Part shown: one piece after another, positions 6,633-8,515 of the stretch | How positions within the stretch are numbered: the stretch's first letter is position 1 | How the letters are laid out: each line of letters begins with the position of its first letter | Assembly: GCA_019312695.1 (NCBI GenBank) | Contig: JAFDCT010000336.1 | Location: forward strand, 1-8,515 | Direction: 5' to 3' | Length of the DNA: 8,515 nt | Origin: Deltaproteobacteria bacterium | GTDB taxonomy: Bacteria; Desulfobacterota; Desulfobulbia; Desulfobulbales; BM004 | Notes under the pieces: generated by a model | The model's database searches: none | Told to the model about the DNA's origin: nothing | What the model saw: the letters and a program-made list of their open reading frames with translations, nothing else | Translations under genes and position numbers: made by a program

Positions 6633-8207
6633 CTACTTGGCGTATTCCACTGCCCTTGTCTCACGAATAACTGTAACCCGTATCTGGCCTGGATAGGTTA
6701 ATTCTTTCTCAATGGCATGAGCAATATCCTGGCTCATCAGGGTAGCATCAGTATCCGAAACATCGCCACTGTTGACTACAATACGGAGATCTCTTCCTGC
6801 CTGAATGGCATACGATTTTTCAACACCATCGAATGAATTAGCAATCTTTTCGAGATCCTCAAGACGTTTTACATAGGTCTCAAGCATTTCCTTGCGTGCA
6901 CCAGGACGGGCACCTGAAAGGGCATCAGCTGACTGTACAAGTACATCGAGAACACTTTCAGGTGTAACATCTTCATGATGTGAAGCTATAGCATGTATTA
7001 CTTCCTGGGCCTCACCGTATTTTTTAGCCAGATCACTGCCTATTATTGCATGAGAACCTTCTACCTCATGATCAACCGCTTTACCGATATCGTGCAACAG
7101 GCCGGCTCTTCTTGCCTGTTTTGCATCAATACCCAGTTCGTCGGCCATTATACCGCAGAGAAAAGCCACTTCCACAGAATGCTGCAGCATGTTCTGACCA
7201 TAACTGGTCCTGTATTTCAAACGACCAAGGAGTTTTATTAACTCGACATTAAGACCATGAACCCCGACATCAAAGGTAACCTGTTCACCCGCTTCACGCA
7301 TGGTTACCTCCAGCTCCTTCGCAACCTTTTCCACAATCTCTTCGATACGGGCCGGATGGATTCTGCCGTCAACGATGAGTTGTTCCAGTGAGAGTCTTGC
7401 CACCTCACGTCGAACCGGGTTGAATCCTGAAAGTATTACTGCCTCAGGCGTGTCATCAATAATAATATCAATGCCGGTAGCGGCCTCCAGGGCACGAATA
7501 TTTCGACCCTCCCTTCCAATAATCCGCCCCTTCATCTCCTCGCTCGGCAGAGGCACAACTGAGACTGTCCGCTCAGCAACGTAATCACCGGCATAACGCG
7601 AAATAGCCAAGGCCAGTATATTTTTAGCTTTACGGTCAGCCTGGATCTTCATTTCATTTTCAATTCGGACCAGTTTCTTCCCGGCCTCCAAACGGGCCTC
7701 ACTTTCAATACTCTCCATAAGGAGTTTTTTGGCCTCTTCTCGAGAGATACCTGCAATCCTTTCAAGTTTGAAACGCTGCTCCTCAATTAAGGCCTCAGCC
7801 TTTCTGGTCTCCTTCTCAAGATGTTTTTCCTGCTGCACAAATGACTGTTCCCGCCGCAGCAGATCTGTCTCCCGCTTATCCAGCAGATCAATCTTTCTCT
7901 CTATCTGGTCAAGTTTCTGGCTGAGACGTTTTTCTTCCAGGACAATCTCTGATTTCCTTTCCCGAATATCCTTTTCGGCCTCCTGCTTAAGCTGGTATGC
8001 CTCATCCTTGCTTTGCAGTTGAACTTCCTTCTTTATCTGCTCTGCTTCCCGTATTGCCTTTTCAATGAGTTGTTTGCCCTGGCTTTCAATATTTTTCTGG
8101 TGTATTTCGGTAAAACGTTTTCGAATATAAATACCGATGGCAATACCAACAAAAATACCAACCAGTATGAAGGCAACTGCCTGGAGTGTTTCATTGACTA
8201 TATTCAC
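6633..8207 (-). CDS. rny: Ribonuclease Y
   Basis: Membrane-anchored endoribonuclease that initiates mRNA decay by cutting single-stranded RNA. The 524 residues from the GTG at 8207 show the full family layout. There is an N-terminal membrane helix (about 8-28, [21 protein letters not shown]). A long Glu/Lys/Arg/Gln-rich coiled coil follows (about 30-195). A KH RNA-binding domain comes next (about 214-280, [15 protein letters not shown] at 227-241). The HD phosphohydrolase domain with its metal-binding pair H372-D373 (GLLHDIGKA) spans about 335-430, with the conserved IASHHEDV at 407-414. The GTG start is preferred because GGGAGG precedes it at 9 nt and the membrane helix then begins at the usual place. 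An in-frame TTG at 8276 would add 23 non-conserved residues and overlap the structured leader. It is followed by tyrS in the same direction. RNase Y in place of an RNase E system fits Desulfobacterota as well as Firmicutes. Confidence 0.97.
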   Translation of the reverse strand: MNIVNETLQAVAFILVGIFVGIAIGIYIRKRFTEIHQKNIESQGKQLIEKAIREAEQIKKEVQLQSKDEAYQLKQEAEKDIRERKSEIVLEEKRLSQKLDQIERKIDLLDKRETDLLRREQSFVQQEKHLEKETRKAEALIEEQRFKLERIAGISREEAKKLLMESIESEARLEAGKKLVRIENEMKIQADRKAKNILALAISRYAGDYVAERTVSVVPLPSEEMKGRIIGREGRNIRALEAATGIDIIIDDTPEAVILSGFNPVRREVARLSLEQLIVDGRIHPARIEEIVEKVAKELEVTMREAGEQVTFDVGVHGLNVELIKLLGRLKYRTSYGQNMLQHSVEVAFLCGIMADELGIDAKQARRAGLLHDIGKAVDHEVEGSHAIIGSDLAKKYGEAQEVIHAIASHHEDVTPESVLDVLVQSADALSGARPGARKEMLETYVKRLEDLEKIANSFDGVEKSYAIQAGRDLRIVVNSGDVSDTDATLMSQDIAHAIEKELTYPGQIRVTVIRETRAVEYAK

Positions 8208-8222
8208 GGAGTTGAACCTCCC
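8208..8222 (-). promoter_or_regulatory. rny ribosome binding site, possibly within a small hairpin
   Basis: On the minus strand GGGAGG (8222-8217) lies 9 nt before the GTG. GGAG (8221-8218) can pair with CTCC (8211-8208) around the loop GTTCAA, so the ribosome binding site could be partly masked. The helix is only 4 bp. This site decides the rny start. Confidence 0.55.
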
Positions 8223-8348
8223 GATGCTATGAAAGCTTTTTCCGGCTGCCGGCCCGATAAAATAATACCAGGGCAAGAGGCCGCTAAAAGCTATTGTCTG
8301 AATTTACTTAGAGAAAAAGAAAACGAGGCGGGAATCAGCTTTCACATC
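8223..8348 (-). ncRNA. Structured RNA upstream of rny (leader or possible 6S RNA)
   Basis: The non-coding stretch before rny can fold into a long rod. TGAAAGCT (8230-8237) pairs with AGCTTTCA (8337-8344) and GATG (8223-8226) with CATC (8345-8348), a 12-bp closing helix with a 3-nt bulge. Inside it, TTCC (8240-8243) pairs with GGAA (8331-8334) and GCC (8248-8250) with GGC (8327-8329). A large, mostly open apical region follows. A rod with closing stem and central bubble resembles 6S RNA, and I recall 6S being placed upstream of rny in related genomes. Against this, the core of 126 nt is shorter than typical 6S (about 180 nt), and I cannot confirm the conserved nucleotides. The RNA strand is assumed from rny; the true ends may reach about 8400. 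An mRNA leader that folds is the alternative. Confidence 0.3.
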
Positions 8349-8352
8349 AGCT

Positions 8353-8387
8353 GGCAAGTGAATCCCGGATAAGAATTCCGGCTTGCC
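8353..8387. other. Inverted repeat (hairpin) in the rny upstream region
   Basis: GGCAAG (8353-8358) pairs with CTTGCC (8382-8387) and CCGGA (8365-8369) with TCCGG (8377-8381), an 11-bp stem with a 6-nt one-sided bulge and a 7-nt loop. No T-tract follows on either strand, so it is not a plain terminator. It could be the 5' part of the RNA upstream of rny. A second GGCAAG at 8272-8277 could compete for the same CTTGCC. Confidence 0.45.
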
Positions 8388-8495
8388 TTCCTATGTCATT
8401 TCCGCAGAAAGAAAATGTCTTTAAACATCAAATGAACTTTCTACCGGAAAGAATTAAATACTCAGCTCCCCTAAACCATCAGCAGGAGTTCAACT

Positions 8496-8515
8496 ATGGA
8501 AATACCTAATAAACA
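8496..8515 (+). CDS. Possible start of a rightward gene, cut off by the window edge
   Basis: An ATG at 8496 lies 6 nt after AGGAG, a good ribosome binding arrangement, and reads MEIPNK without a stop to the window end. Six codons are too few to identify anything. On the minus strand all three frames meet stops within this edge, so a leftward gene could only end here. The gene would be divergent from rny. Confidence 0.35.

Noticed and set aside
8205..8222. GGTTCAACTCC resembling a tRNA T-arm
   Set aside because: The flanking bases do not form the 5-bp T-stem and no acceptor or anticodon arm is present; the sequence is the rny ribosome binding site.
8208..8276. TTG start at 8276 extending RNase Y by 23 residues
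   Set aside because: The extension is not RNase Y-like and lacks a ribosome binding site, whereas GTG at 8207 has GGGAGG at 9 nt and puts the membrane helix at the usual place.
8013..8372. Plus-strand frame crossing the rny start and upstream region
   Set aside because: Most of it is antisense to rny, and the remainder has no ribosome binding site or recognisable domain.
8395..8465. CTTTC-TACCG-GAAAG inverted repeat as a regulatory site or terminator
   Set aside because: It is only 5 bp with no T-tract and no promoter around it that could be supported.

Overview
The window looks like a chromosomal stretch of a dissimilatory sulfate-reducing bacterium, most likely of the Desulfobacterota (former Deltaproteobacteria). 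The reasons are a sulfate-reducer-type ATP sulfurylase with its Cys/His metal-site motif, RNase Y followed directly by tyrosyl-tRNA synthetase, a PerR-spaced Fur-family regulator, and a radical SAM protein of a type I associate with this group. Base composition is moderately AT-rich, and the intergenic regions are clearly more AT-rich than the genes. I see no transposase, phage gene, CRISPR array, tRNA or rRNA. The order of Desulfobulbales is a guess from protein flavour only.

Layout. (1) Positions 1-932, minus strand: an atypical protein-kinase-like protein that runs off the left edge and has no antisense-free competitor. (2) Positions 1110-2557, minus strand: sat as a self-contained unit with a TTGACA promoter, a leader of about 75 nt and a strong terminator, so the kinase gene downstream is probably transcribed separately. 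(3) Positions 2558-3004: an AT-rich control region of about 450 bp without a gene, holding repeated ATGTATT/AATACAT heptamers, a stem-loop and a dyad. (4) Positions 3005-4756, plus strand: a small helical protein of unknown function and a 431-residue radical SAM protein with extra cysteines, probably one operon, ending in a plausible terminator. (5) Positions 4838-5367, plus strand: a PerR-like regulator whose promoter is flanked by a perfect 26-bp tandem repeat (each copy holding a TTATAT-N5-ATATAA dyad) upstream and by a Fur/PerR-type inverted repeat at the predicted start point. (6) Positions 5373-8207, minus strand: rny then tyrS, an apparent operon converging on the perR-like gene with only 5 bp between the stop codons. 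(7) Positions 8208-8495: a non-coding, structured stretch upstream of rny. It is a candidate 6S RNA or rny leader, followed by a possible rightward gene starting at 8496.

How the genes work together. Sat activates sulfate to APS, the entry step of sulfate respiration. The PerR-like protein would control peroxide defence in this anaerobe and probably its own gene. RNase Y starts bulk mRNA decay and TyrRS charges tRNA-Tyr; both are housekeeping. The kinase-like protein and the small-protein/radical SAM pair are the uncharacterised parts. I found no clear evidence of a new multi-gene system. The best leads are the tandem operator-like repeat, the radical SAM protein, the degenerate kinase and the structured RNA region upstream of rny.
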